In this document: piece by piece, positions 12,696-19,534 of the stretch
Layout: each line of letters starts with the position of its first letter
Numbering within the stretch: the first letter of the stretch is position 1
Assembly: GCA_020435025.1 (NCBI GenBank)
Contig: JAGRAG010000210.1
Location: forward strand, 1-19,534
DNA from: Bdellovibrionales bacterium
Lineage (GTDB): Bacteria; Bdellovibrionota; Bdellovibrionia; Bdellovibrionales; UBA1609
Direction: 5' to 3'
DNA: 19,534 nt
Program-made: the position numbers and the translations under genes
The notes under the pieces: model-generated
Told to the model about the DNA's origin: nothing
What the model saw: only the letters and a program-made list of their open reading frames with translations
Databases searched by the model: none

Positions 12696-13250
12696 CTATT
12701 TAGGATAAAAATTGTGTTCGTCTACATTCCGGAGATTTTCCAAGTCAGGAAGCTCATTTAACTTCTCTTTTAAAGTCTCAAAAATTTCTCTTTCGTTAAA
12801 GTGACCTATAACCTTAAATCCATGTTTTATAAGAAGAGCCGCAGCTAACCCCATTCCCTTCTTAAAGGCATACTTACCATTTTCCTGTGTCTTCGGGTCC
12901 AAAATGATGTTTGACCCACAGCTATCGGAGCCCTCTGTTAAGAGGATTAGATCTGGACGGGCCGACTGTGCAAACTCCAGCATCTTATTGGCGCCAACCA
13001 GCATAGTGTCTGTACAGACGGCCCCCTCAGTATCAATTATCTGGGCTATTCCACTAAGGACATCTCTTCCGTCACCATCATGAATGAGCATATTATTTCG
13101 TGGAGTTCCTAAAACAACGTCTTCTGGACAAAAATGTATAATCTGAACTTCGGGATGATCAATAATTCTTTGTAGGAACTCATTCAGAAAATTCCCACCA
13201 TAATACATGACATTTTTTCCCACCAAACAAGAGCTCAACATAATTTTCAT
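12696..13250 (-). CDS. DUF523 / TudS-like [4Fe-4S] desulfidase family protein
   Basis: A 184-residue protein of the DUF523 family, whose characterised member TudS removes sulfur from 2-thiouracil with a [4Fe-4S] cluster. The three cluster cysteines are in place: C8 (SSCLVGKNVMYYGG), C41 (FCPEDVVLGTPR) and C111 (GSDSCGS). The motif before the third Cys is usually S-P-S-C-G; here it is S-D-S-C-G, a small departure. The C-terminal 'GMGLAAALLIKHGFKVI' (G.Gvta.lL...Gi.v) is also typical. Likely cytosolic, with a role in thiobase detoxification or salvage by family inference only. The ATG at 13250 has a weak AAGG about 10 nt away. It lies 28 bp after the exported protein gene and is probably co-transcribed with it. 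Confidence 0.87.
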   Translation of the reverse strand: MKIMLSSCLVGKNVMYYGGNFLNEFLQRIIDHPEVQIIHFCPEDVVLGTPRNNMLIHDGDGRDVLSGIAQIIDTEGAVCTDTMLVGANKMLEFAQSARPDLILLTEGSDSCGSNIILDPKTQENGKYAFKKGMGLAAALLIKHGFKVIGHFNEREIFETLKEKLNELPDLENLRNVDEHNFYPK

Positions 13251-13278
13251 ATTGCAACGCCTTAGGCTCTCAAAATTT

Positions 13279-13701
13279 CTATTTGTTTTCCTCTTTGTAC
13301 TCAGCTTTCGTAACTAAAAACTGAATAGCCACGGAACCAACAACCCTCCCCGTCGTATCAGTCTCTTCGGTAATGACTTCCGCCCGCTCTCCCACAAGAG
13401 CTTTGATACCCGACTGACTCACCTGAATTGGATTCTTGTTCGTATCAATCACCATAAACTCAAAGCCAAGAGTTCCTTGTTCTTCTGAAGTCTTTCTACC
13501 AAGCAAAACAACGCCTTTTTCGGCACGATTCAGCGGGGTCCACATATTCATGTTCTTTGACAAAATCTGTTTGGTCGCTGTCCTAACTGTTAGATCCTCA
13601 CCTTTAAAATCTAGCTTCGCATCAATCATATAGCCTTGTTCTGTTTCTGCGGCAAAACAAGGTAAAGTAAAAATCAACATCAGAAATGATATCATATTCA
13701 T
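13279..13701 (-). CDS. Small exported hypothetical protein
   Basis: A 140-residue protein with a clear signal peptide, MNMISFLMLIFTLPCFAAE (probable cleavage after CFA or FAA), and a beta-rich mature part alternating polar and hydrophobic residues (KLDFKGEDLTVRTATKQILSK ... GVVLLGRKTSEEQGTLGFEFMVIDT ... RVVGSVAIQFLVTKAEY). The only Cys is in the signal peptide and does not make a clear lipobox. The frame runs upstream to 13836, but the ATG at 13701 is chosen because GGAGG is 5 nt before it and the signal peptide begins there. No family is recognised. The upstream region holds a perfect 12-bp palindrome. Location is probably periplasmic or secreted. Confidence 0.75.
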   Translation of the reverse strand: MNMISFLMLIFTLPCFAAETEQGYMIDAKLDFKGEDLTVRTATKQILSKNMNMWTPLNRAEKGVVLLGRKTSEEQGTLGFEFMVIDTNKNPIQVSQSGIKALVGERAEVITEETDTTGRVVGSVAIQFLVTKAEYKEENK

Positions 13702-13765
13702 GGACACCTCCAAAGGTAAGTCTGCTGTCTGTATTTTTAAAAAACAAATGCTATCCTTTGAAAAA

Positions 13766-13777
13766 GTCAAATTTGAC
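13766..13777. promoter_or_regulatory. Perfect 12-bp palindrome GTCAAATTTGAC upstream of the exported protein
   Basis: It lies 65 bp before the ATG at 13701, beside TTGTCA/TTGACT sequences that could be -35 elements for the minus-strand gene. A good -10 at the right distance is not evident. The symmetric site suggests an operator; the regulator is unknown. Confidence 0.35.
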
Positions 13778-13939
13778 AAATATAAGTGCATTTTTTTACA
13801 AATCACGAACAATCGAACCAAAGATCCATTTCTCAATTAAGAAAGTATCCGAAATTTCACTCTTCTAAACAAACTATTGGTTTCATTTGAATCACTTTGT
13901 TTTCCTCTTTATTAAAACCTTAAATATTCAAATTGCAAT

Positions 13940-14515
13940 CTACAGAAAAGTTCTTTTTTTTATTGGGATATGCCCAATCTCTCCAAAAGTAAGTAGTCTA
14001 CGTTTGCCATCGGGCTCGATGGCGACCGTCGAAATACTGCACTGAAAAATATCGAAATTTATCCATTTACTGGTGTCAACCTCAATGGATTTAGCAACCA
14101 AATATCTGATAATATTGCCGTGACAGACCAAAACTTCGTGACGCTCTCCTTTACCCTTATACGGGTTAAAGAACTTTTTAAATGCCGAATCCATTCTCTG
14201 CTTTGCTTCTCGAATTTTAGATTTTTCTAACTTCTGTCTTTTAATCAATTCTTTTGGAAACTGGGGAATCCCTTCAATAAGTAAAGAACTATTTCGCCAT
14301 TTCACTGAGTTCAATCCGTCTAGAACAATCTCTCCGGTTTCTTGAGCTCTTATCATCGTACTAACATGAACGACTGAAATCGCATACTCGTTGAGTCGCT
14401 TTCCAGTACGCCTTGCTTGAAATCGGCCCAAAGTAGTCAACTGACCGTACTTTTTTTGATCTTTATCCATAATGTACTGACCATGACGAACCAGATGTAA
14501 ATATTTTGTTCCCAC
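13940..14515 (-). CDS. PGAM5-like histidine phosphatase
   Basis: A 191-residue histidine phosphatase (phosphoglycerate-mutase fold) in which a His is transiently phosphorylated. Numbered from GTG 14515: catalytic R9-x-H pocket HLVRHGQY at 7-14, with H11 the nucleophile; STMIRAQETGE at 52-62, with the conserved S-x-x-x-R-A-x-E-T; acidic LLIEGIP near 79-85; and the second catalytic His in VCHGNIIRYL at 130-139. RHGQY and the short length resemble the PGAM5/SixA-like protein phosphatase branch more than metabolic mutases. The frame extends to 14548 with an ATG at 14539 that has no ribosome site. I prefer GTG 14515, which has AGGGGA in front, but the start is uncertain. It follows the Ca2+ exchanger closely and probably ends that operon. 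Confidence 0.85.
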   Translation of the reverse strand: MGTKYLHLVRHGQYIMDKDQKKYGQLTTLGRFQARRTGKRLNEYAISVVHVSTMIRAQETGEIVLDGLNSVKWRNSSLLIEGIPQFPKELIKRQKLEKSKIREAKQRMDSAFKKFFNPYKGKGERHEVLVCHGNIIRYLVAKSIEVDTSKWINFDIFQCSISTVAIEPDGKRRLLTFGEIGHIPIKKRTFL

Positions 14516-14568
14516 GCTTCCCCTAACCTCTAGGTACATTGTAAACAAGCTACTGAGTCAAATTTTAA

Positions 14569-15609
14569 TTAAAAAGCGCTGAAAATAAAACCAACATAGC
14601 TTACAAGTAAAATGAATCCTTGAACTCTAGTAACCATCCAATCGGACTTTACAAAGTACAATAAAAATAAACTGAAAAATAGCATAATAGGAATTGTATA
14701 GACTACGCTCTCCTCAGCCACACGAAGCGGAGAAATCGTACCCGCAACGCCCCCAATAAATAGTAAGTTTGCAATGTTGCTACCAATGATATTTCCAACA
14801 ACTATGCCGCCCTTATTTTTTCTAGCGGCAGCCACTGAGACCATGAGTTCCGGCAAAGAAGTTCCTACGGCTATCATAGTTAATCCGACAATATTTTCAG
14901 GAATATTAAGTTGCTTTGCTGTCCAAAGCGCTTCCTCAATAAGATACTTCGCCCCGAATACAATCAGACAGCCTGAACCAACAATAGCTAAAAAATCTAT
15001 AAAAAACCGGAGATTCCATATTGACGGTTGAGATTCAGCCTTTTGGCTTTTTCTATTTGATCCAAAGCCTGGAAGATTTTTTTTAATGCCTTCTTTAACT
15101 GGTTCCACATATTCAAAGTCGAAGACGAATTTCATAAAGTCTCGAAACTGATAAGCTCTCTGATCCATAGACGACAGCACCACAAAAAAGACATACAAAA
15201 CATATAGCACCAATAAAACCCATGCCTCAATCGCATCAAGTCTATTGTTTAATACCAAAAGGAAAAAAAGTGCCGTACTGGCAATCATTATAAGTCCATC
15301 TCTATCATGCATCTTGGCATCCGTTTGAATTGAACGGATAAATGCAGATAAACCTAAAATCAATCCAATGTTTGCTATGTTACTTCCGACTATGTTTCCA
15401 ACTATCAACTCAGGGGCATCATTCATAGAAGCTGAAATTGAAGAAGCTAATTCGGGGACACTGGTGCCAATGGAAGTGATCGTCAACCCAATCACAAGAT
15501 CGCTGACACCTAACTTTTTGGCAATCCTTGCCGAATATTCTACGAATAGATCAGCCCCTTTAGCAAGAGCAGCGAGAGAAAGCAAAAAAACCACTACATG
15601 GATCATCAC
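14569..15609 (-). CDS. CaCA-family Na+/Ca2+ (cation) exchanger
   Basis: A 346-residue inner-membrane antiporter of the Ca2+:cation antiporter family, YrbG/NCX-like, with ten hydrophobic segments in two inverted halves. The alpha-1 repeat has GTSVPEL at 48-54 and GNIVGSNIAN at 71-80; the alpha-2 repeat has GTSLPEL at 249-255 and GNIIGSNIAN at 272-281. The Glu in each GTS-PEL motif and the Asn/Ser of the GSNIAN motif line the Ca2+ and Na+ sites. A cytosolic loop of about 45 charged residues (about 148-195) separates the halves. Its ATG overlaps the stop of the antiporter upstream (ATGA), so translation is coupled. Expected job: Ca2+ extrusion driven by Na+ or H+. Confidence 0.93.
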   Translation of the reverse strand: MMIHVVVFLLSLAALAKGADLFVEYSARIAKKLGVSDLVIGLTITSIGTSVPELASSISASMNDAPELIVGNIVGSNIANIGLILGLSAFIRSIQTDAKMHDRDGLIMIASTALFFLLVLNNRLDAIEAWVLLVLYVLYVFFVVLSSMDQRAYQFRDFMKFVFDFEYVEPVKEGIKKNLPGFGSNRKSQKAESQPSIWNLRFFIDFLAIVGSGCLIVFGAKYLIEEALWTAKQLNIPENIVGLTMIAVGTSLPELMVSVAAARKNKGGIVVGNIIGSNIANLLFIGGVAGTISPLRVAEESVVYTIPIMLFFSLFLLYFVKSDWMVTRVQGFILLVSYVGFIFSAF

Positions 15610-16778
15610 CTTCTCACCCCTTGGCCTATTCGGTTAACAAAAACAGAGAGCGGTGGCATAAATAGTGTGGTGATAGCTGTAATAGAAATCAAAGATGTAT
15701 AAAGAAGGCTGTCAATGACCTGCATCTGATAAGCGATATATCCGACAGAAATGGTAACGGTAAGACGAGTAGATGATAATAGTCCAAAAACAAATGAGTC
15801 CTTTAAAGGAAAACCTGTAAGCCGGAATCCTATTAGGCCAAATACAACTTTTGACAAAATGGCCCCGATTACAATTCCTAAAAATACAAAATTAGCATTT
15901 TTGATTTCGCTGATGAATGAAAAGTCCAAATCAAGACCTACTAAAAAAAGAAAGATGGGAACAAAAAAACCATAACCGATAGTTTTTAGCTTATCTTTAA
16001 TGTCATCGATGTCATTAATCGATGAAAGACAATAACCCACAAGGAAAGAAGAAATAATTGACGGAACGTCCAGCATTGAAAAGAGAAAAGTCACCATTAA
16101 TAGTAAAGAGATAATAAGGCGTAACCGGCTTTCGTGTTCTCGCTTTTCAGAAAACTTATGAAAAAAGTAAGTAACCACTTCCGTTAAAAAAAGTCGTAAT
16201 ACGACGATCAGTGAAATCAACAGTCCCAAAAGTATTGGTAAAGAAAATCGGTGATGGGGTTCAATGTACTTAAATATTAGAAAGGCTAACATGGCTCCAG
16301 ATAAATCCAAGAAAGCCACAAGGGGCCTGACTGTACTTTCAAGATCACCTTCTTCGCCACCAAAATGCTCTACTGTTGAAAATGATATAAGATTAGACGA
16401 TGTGAGGAACATGGCAGAGACAAACAAACTGGCCGATAAAGAAAAGTCCAAACTATAGGGAATCAAAAAGCCAATCAGAGCAGGAAGAAAACCGCTAAAA
16501 AATAAAATGGTTGTTCCTTTTTTATTAAAAATCCTCGTGCGATACTCTGGGGTCTCAAACCCGGCCAGAAGCATGAGAAAATTAGCTCCTACAAAGCCAA
16601 ACATCCTCAAGGTGTCATTAGGAGAAATGTAATTTAAACTGTTTGGGCCAACAATAAATCCTGTCCAGATAAGAGAAGTGGCAAATGGAAGATGAAACCA
16701 CTTAAAAAACGATGGTACGAGCAAACCAAAAAACAATATCAACCCGAGTACCGGCAACATCTCTGTAGAATACTGCAC
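15606..16778 (-). CDS. CPA2-type monovalent cation:proton antiporter
   Basis: A 390-residue membrane protein with about 12 hydrophobic segments in the Na+/H+ exchanger (Kef/NapA-like) pattern, without the C-terminal Rossmann TrkA-N domain of KefB/C. Visible features are FIVGPNSLNYI at 41-51 (G.ilGP..l), MLLAGFETPE at 69-78 (lf..Gle), TSSNLISFS at 126-134 in the discontinuous helix, a single Asp in VAFLDLSGAML (D158) where the family carries an ND/DD/QD pair, and FVPIFLFLVGLDLDFS after the seventh segment. It should exchange Na+ or K+ for H+. The GTG start follows the ATPase stop with no gap (TAA-GTG), a clear sign of coupled translation, and its end overlaps the exchanger gene. Confidence 0.88.
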   Translation of the reverse strand: MQYSTEMLPVLGLILFFGLLVPSFFKWFHLPFATSLIWTGFIVGPNSLNYISPNDTLRMFGFVGANFLMLLAGFETPEYRTRIFNKKGTTILFFSGFLPALIGFLIPYSLDFSLSASLFVSAMFLTSSNLISFSTVEHFGGEEGDLESTVRPLVAFLDLSGAMLAFLIFKYIEPHHRFSLPILLGLLISLIVVLRLFLTEVVTYFFHKFSEKREHESRLRLIISLLLMVTFLFSMLDVPSIISSFLVGYCLSSINDIDDIKDKLKTIGYGFFVPIFLFLVGLDLDFSFISEIKNANFVFLGIVIGAILSKVVFGLIGFRLTGFPLKDSFVFGLLSSTRLTVTISVGYIAYQMQVIDSLLYTSLISITAITTLFMPPLSVFVNRIGQGVRR

Positions 16779-19445
16779 TTACTTTAACCTCACCACAAGC
16801 TGTCCAAGAAATGGTACGAAACTGCAACCAAAAACCACCAACCATTCAAATATGGTCAAGGGAACTAAGTTCAAAGCGAATTGCACAAAAGGGACCTGAA
16901 CACTGCCAAAAAACAGAATAATACAAAAAACCACCGCCGCCCAAACATAAGGATTATTAGTTATCTCATTTGAAAAATAGCTTGAACCAGATTTTTTTAA
17001 ATTGAAAACGTGAAATACCTGAGAAAGGCCGAGGGTTAAAAAAGACATCGTCACTACTTTATCGGCATCCATACGCAACCAAAAGGTACAATAGTAAAAT
17101 AGCCCCAAAACTATTGCTGTGATCAGCCCACCATAAAAGAAAATAAAGTACCAATGCGGTTTCTCTAAAATCTTTTCTTCAAACCCTCGTGGAGGTTTTG
17201 AAAGATAGGTGCTATCTCCGCGTCCCATACCCAGCGCTAATGCTGGAAACACATCTGTTACCAAATTGAGAAAAAGAATCTGCAGAGGAGTGATGGGAAG
17301 CTTGCTACTAAAAATCGAAGCCAGTCCCACGACAAACACTTCACTAATATTACAAGAAAGCAGGTAAATTACGAACTTTCTAATGTTCGAATAAATTATA
17401 CGACCTTGTTCAATGGCAAAGACGATCGTTTCAAAGCGATCGTCTTTAAGAATCATATCAGAGGCCTCTCTTGCGACTTGAGTTCCACGGAGTCCCATCG
17501 CGACCCCTATATCAGCTTTCTTTAACGCCGGAGCATCATTGACCCCATCACCGGTCATGGCAACAACAGCCCCTTGCTTTTGAAAATGCTCAACCAAACG
17601 AAGTTTTTGTTCTGGGCTAACACGACTAAATATCGATGTTTTTTGTAAACGCGCGACAAGTTCTTCTGACCACGGCTCAGAGAGGTCCATACCCGATATT
17701 GGTTGCAAGGTCTCGTGTGGCAGTCCGATCTCGCTGGCAATTTTCACAGCTGTTCCGGACTGATCTCCCGTTGCCATAATGACTCGAATCCCGGCCTTTT
17801 GACATTGCGAAATTGAATTCGGAACATCATGTCTTGCTGGATCTAATAACCCGACAAGACCTAAAAAAGTTAAGTCAGTAAATACGTCCTCACTTTCTTG
17901 ATGATTCACTTTATAGGCGATCGCCAAAACGCGAAGACTTTTGGCTGCCAGTTCGTCATTTTTTCTCAGCCATTGAATTTTTTGTTCTTCATCCAGAGTG
18001 CATCTAGAAAGAAGCGCTTCAGGCGCTCCTTTAGCGGCAACAAAAATCTGACTGTCGCGCCGATGAAGAGTGGCCATCATTCTGGTTTTAGAATCAAAGG
18101 GCACTTCATAAATCCGAGGATATCTTTCTGTTAAACTAAATTCGCCATCAATGGTATCTACTGCAAATCTAAGTAAGGCAATCTCCATAGGATCCCCAAT
18201 CTCCATTTCAGAAGATCCATATTGAGCATCATTACAAAGCCCAGCCACCTCAACAAAACGACGAAAGCTCGATCCCATCGAAGAAAAAGAAAGGGGCTGA
18301 CCATCGCTTGTAAAGATCTTTAGTCTTTTTGACTGCGCCTCACCCTTAATTTTAAACAGCCCCTCATCCGTGACAATCTCAGAAACCGTCATTTTGTTTT
18401 CCGTCAACGTGCCTGTTTTATCTGTTACGATGATACTTGTCGCCCCGAGGGTCTCAACAGCTGAGAGCCTATTAATAAGAGCATTCTTATTTGCCATAGT
18501 CCAAAGACCTTTTGCTAAAGCAATTGTCGCAACTATGGGAAGGCCCTCAGGAACCGTAGCCACTGCCAAGGCAATGGCCGTTTGAAGCATAACAATCGGA
18601 TCTTTTCCGGTAAGAAGTCCACTTACTAAAATAAGTACTGATACAATTAACGTGAGCCATAGTAATTTTCTTCCTAAACGATCCAAACGCTGTTCTAATG
18701 GCGTGATTTCTTCTTTCGCCGTCGTCGTCAAAGTGGCTATCTTACCCAGTTCTGTGTTCATACCAATACTGGTTACAACCGCTTTGCACACCCCCTTTGT
18801 AATATGGGTCCCTTTCATCAACATATTCTGACGCCCAGAAATACCTGTGGATGGCTCTAAAATCAGTTCTCCTGCTTTTTCTACTGGGACGGACTCCCCT
18901 GTTAAGGCGGACTCATCAACATATAAGTTGTGGCTTTCTATAATTCTACAATCTGCTGTGATAACGTCACCCGCCTCAAACAACAAAATATCACCAGGGA
19001 CCAGATCCGTAGAAGAAATCAGTGTCTGACCTTTTTTGCGCAATACCCGAGACAAGGTCTGTCCCATTTTTCGTAAAGACTCCATCGAAGTCACGGCTCT
19101 GACTTCTGTTACAAAGCCAATTAAGGAATTAACAGCTAGTACAAGTAAAATAGCGATGGCATCCAAAACATCACCCGTAATACCGGCGACAATCGCAGAA
19201 ACAGCCAACAACCCAACAAGTAGATTTTTGAACTGTCGAATAAATATAGTCAGCCAGCTTGGTGGCTTTTGAGTCGTAATTGTATTAGTACCATATTGGG
19301 CTTGTCGTGACTCAACTTGTTCTTGAGAAAGCCCATCTTGAAGAGTTACTTCAAAGATATCTAATAAAGTAGGACCTTCTAATGCCCACGGTGAATCCGT
19401 CGCAAGCGACTGTGTCCTTGTTTTTTCCTGAATCGAAGACGTCAC
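16779..19445 (-). CDS. P2A-type Ca2+-transporting P-type ATPase
   Basis: A P-type ATPase of about 888 residues numbered from GTG 19445. Order of parts: N-terminal cation-ATPase domain with LSQEQVESRQAQYGTN; TM1-2; actuator with TGES at 182-185; TM4 with PEGLP at 299-303 (the Ca2+ ligand Glu); phosphorylation motif DKTGT starting at D342; nucleotide-binding KGAPE at 472-476; hinge TGDGVNDAP at 631-639; TM5 N699-I-S-E702; TM6 N727-L-V-T-D731; and four more segments. TM4 Glu plus TM6 N-x-x-x-D are the SERCA site II ligands, so Ca2+ (or Mn2+) efflux is the best call. The TM8 Glu of site I appears replaced (SQVFHVFN), as in single-site PMR1-like pumps. The frame opens at GTG 19478, but AAAGGA 9 nt before GTG 19445 favours the latter. 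Confidence 0.92.
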   Translation of the reverse strand: MTSSIQEKTRTQSLATDSPWALEGPTLLDIFEVTLQDGLSQEQVESRQAQYGTNTITTQKPPSWLTIFIRQFKNLLVGLLAVSAIVAGITGDVLDAIAILLVLAVNSLIGFVTEVRAVTSMESLRKMGQTLSRVLRKKGQTLISSTDLVPGDILLFEAGDVITADCRIIESHNLYVDESALTGESVPVEKAGELILEPSTGISGRQNMLMKGTHITKGVCKAVVTSIGMNTELGKIATLTTTAKEEITPLEQRLDRLGRKLLWLTLIVSVLILVSGLLTGKDPIVMLQTAIALAVATVPEGLPIVATIALAKGLWTMANKNALINRLSAVETLGATSIIVTDKTGTLTENKMTVSEIVTDEGLFKIKGEAQSKRLKIFTSDGQPLSFSSMGSSFRRFVEVAGLCNDAQYGSSEMEIGDPMEIALLRFAVDTIDGEFSLTERYPRIYEVPFDSKTRMMATLHRRDSQIFVAAKGAPEALLSRCTLDEEQKIQWLRKNDELAAKSLRVLAIAYKVNHQESEDVFTDLTFLGLVGLLDPARHDVPNSISQCQKAGIRVIMATGDQSGTAVKIASEIGLPHETLQPISGMDLSEPWSEELVARLQKTSIFSRVSPEQKLRLVEHFQKQGAVVAMTGDGVNDAPALKKADIGVAMGLRGTQVAREASDMILKDDRFETIVFAIEQGRIIYSNIRKFVIYLLSCNISEVFVVGLASIFSSKLPITPLQILFLNLVTDVFPALALGMGRGDSTYLSKPPRGFEEKILEKPHWYFIFFYGGLITAIVLGLFYYCTFWLRMDADKVVTMSFLTLGLSQVFHVFNLKKSGSSYFSNEITNNPYVWAAVVFCIILFFGSVQVPFVQFALNLVPLTIFEWLVVFGCSFVPFLGQLVVRLK

Positions 19446-19484
19446 CAGAAAATATCCTTTAATATCAATCCCAAACACTAATAC

Positions 19485-19534
19485 TTATAGCTTTTTTTCT
19501 AACTCCTCAATTTGATTTTGAGTTGGATTACCAT
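19485..19534 (-). CDS. C-terminal end of an upstream gene (cut by window edge)
   Basis: The last 15 codons and TAA of a minus-strand frame: GNPTQNQIEELEKKL, polar then helical and charged, like a natural protein end or coiled-coil tail. It ends 39 bp before the ATPase GTG at 19445. Too little is present to name it, and a chance frame is possible. Confidence 0.4.
   Translation of the reverse strand, partial: GNPTQNQIEELEKKL

Noticed and set aside
1..19534. CRISPR array, tRNA, rRNA, insertion sequence or prophage integrase
   Set aside because: No regularly spaced repeats, no cloverleaf-like sequence and no transposase or integrase motifs were seen in the frames examined.

Overview
The window is an AT-rich, gene-dense bacterial chromosome segment. 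Nearly everything is read from the minus strand, in tightly packed runs with short gaps, ATGA overlaps and good Shine-Dalgarno (SD) sequences. Signal peptides and a His-rich exported protein fit a Gram-negative cell. The mix of small stress, repair and transport genes would suit a free-living or predatory proteobacterium-like lineage such as Bdellovibrionota, but that is a guess: no rRNA, tRNA or marker gene is present.

Layout. (1) 1-2981, minus: AlkD-type DNA glycosylase, APC amino-acid permease, FlaR-like P-loop kinase and an EamA transporter cut by the left edge, as one operon. (2) 3042-4771, minus: an ABC-F translation factor and perhaps a tiny ORF behind it. (3) 5018-6142, plus: a lone ATP-grasp ligase with its own upstream region. 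(4) 6264-8430, minus: Tag glycosylase, GNAT, VOC and DUF985 cupin proteins. (5) 8494-10905, minus: GFA-family protein, DUF1971 protein, a 62-residue acidic protein, a His-rich exported protein and a short CDF metal transporter, interleaved with two gene fragments (epimerase 5' end, GNAT 3' end). (6) 10906-12695: the accessory-looking part. A plus-strand pair, a short winged-helix protein and a nucleotidyltransferase-fold protein, sits between about 0.57 and 0.33 kb of non-coding or decayed DNA. Two palindromes exactly 21 bp apart overlap its promoter. (7) 12696-13701, minus: DUF523/TudS-like protein and a small exported protein. (8) 13940-19445, minus: P2A Ca2+-type ATPase, CPA2 cation/H+ antiporter, Na+/Ca2+ exchanger and PGAM5-like phosphatase, abutting or overlapping. 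The last 15 codons of another gene lie at the right edge.

How the genes may work together. Region 8 looks like a cation-homeostasis operon combining ATP-, H+- and Na+-driven efflux of Ca2+ or monovalent cations. Regions 1 and 4 each hold an N3-methyladenine glycosylase of a different fold. Region 5 pairs a His-rich exported protein with a CDF exporter. Region 6 is the best candidate for an under-described system: a minimal AbiE/MenT-like type IV toxin-antitoxin or defence pair, with an autoregulatory operator readable in the DNA and degraded genes on both sides.
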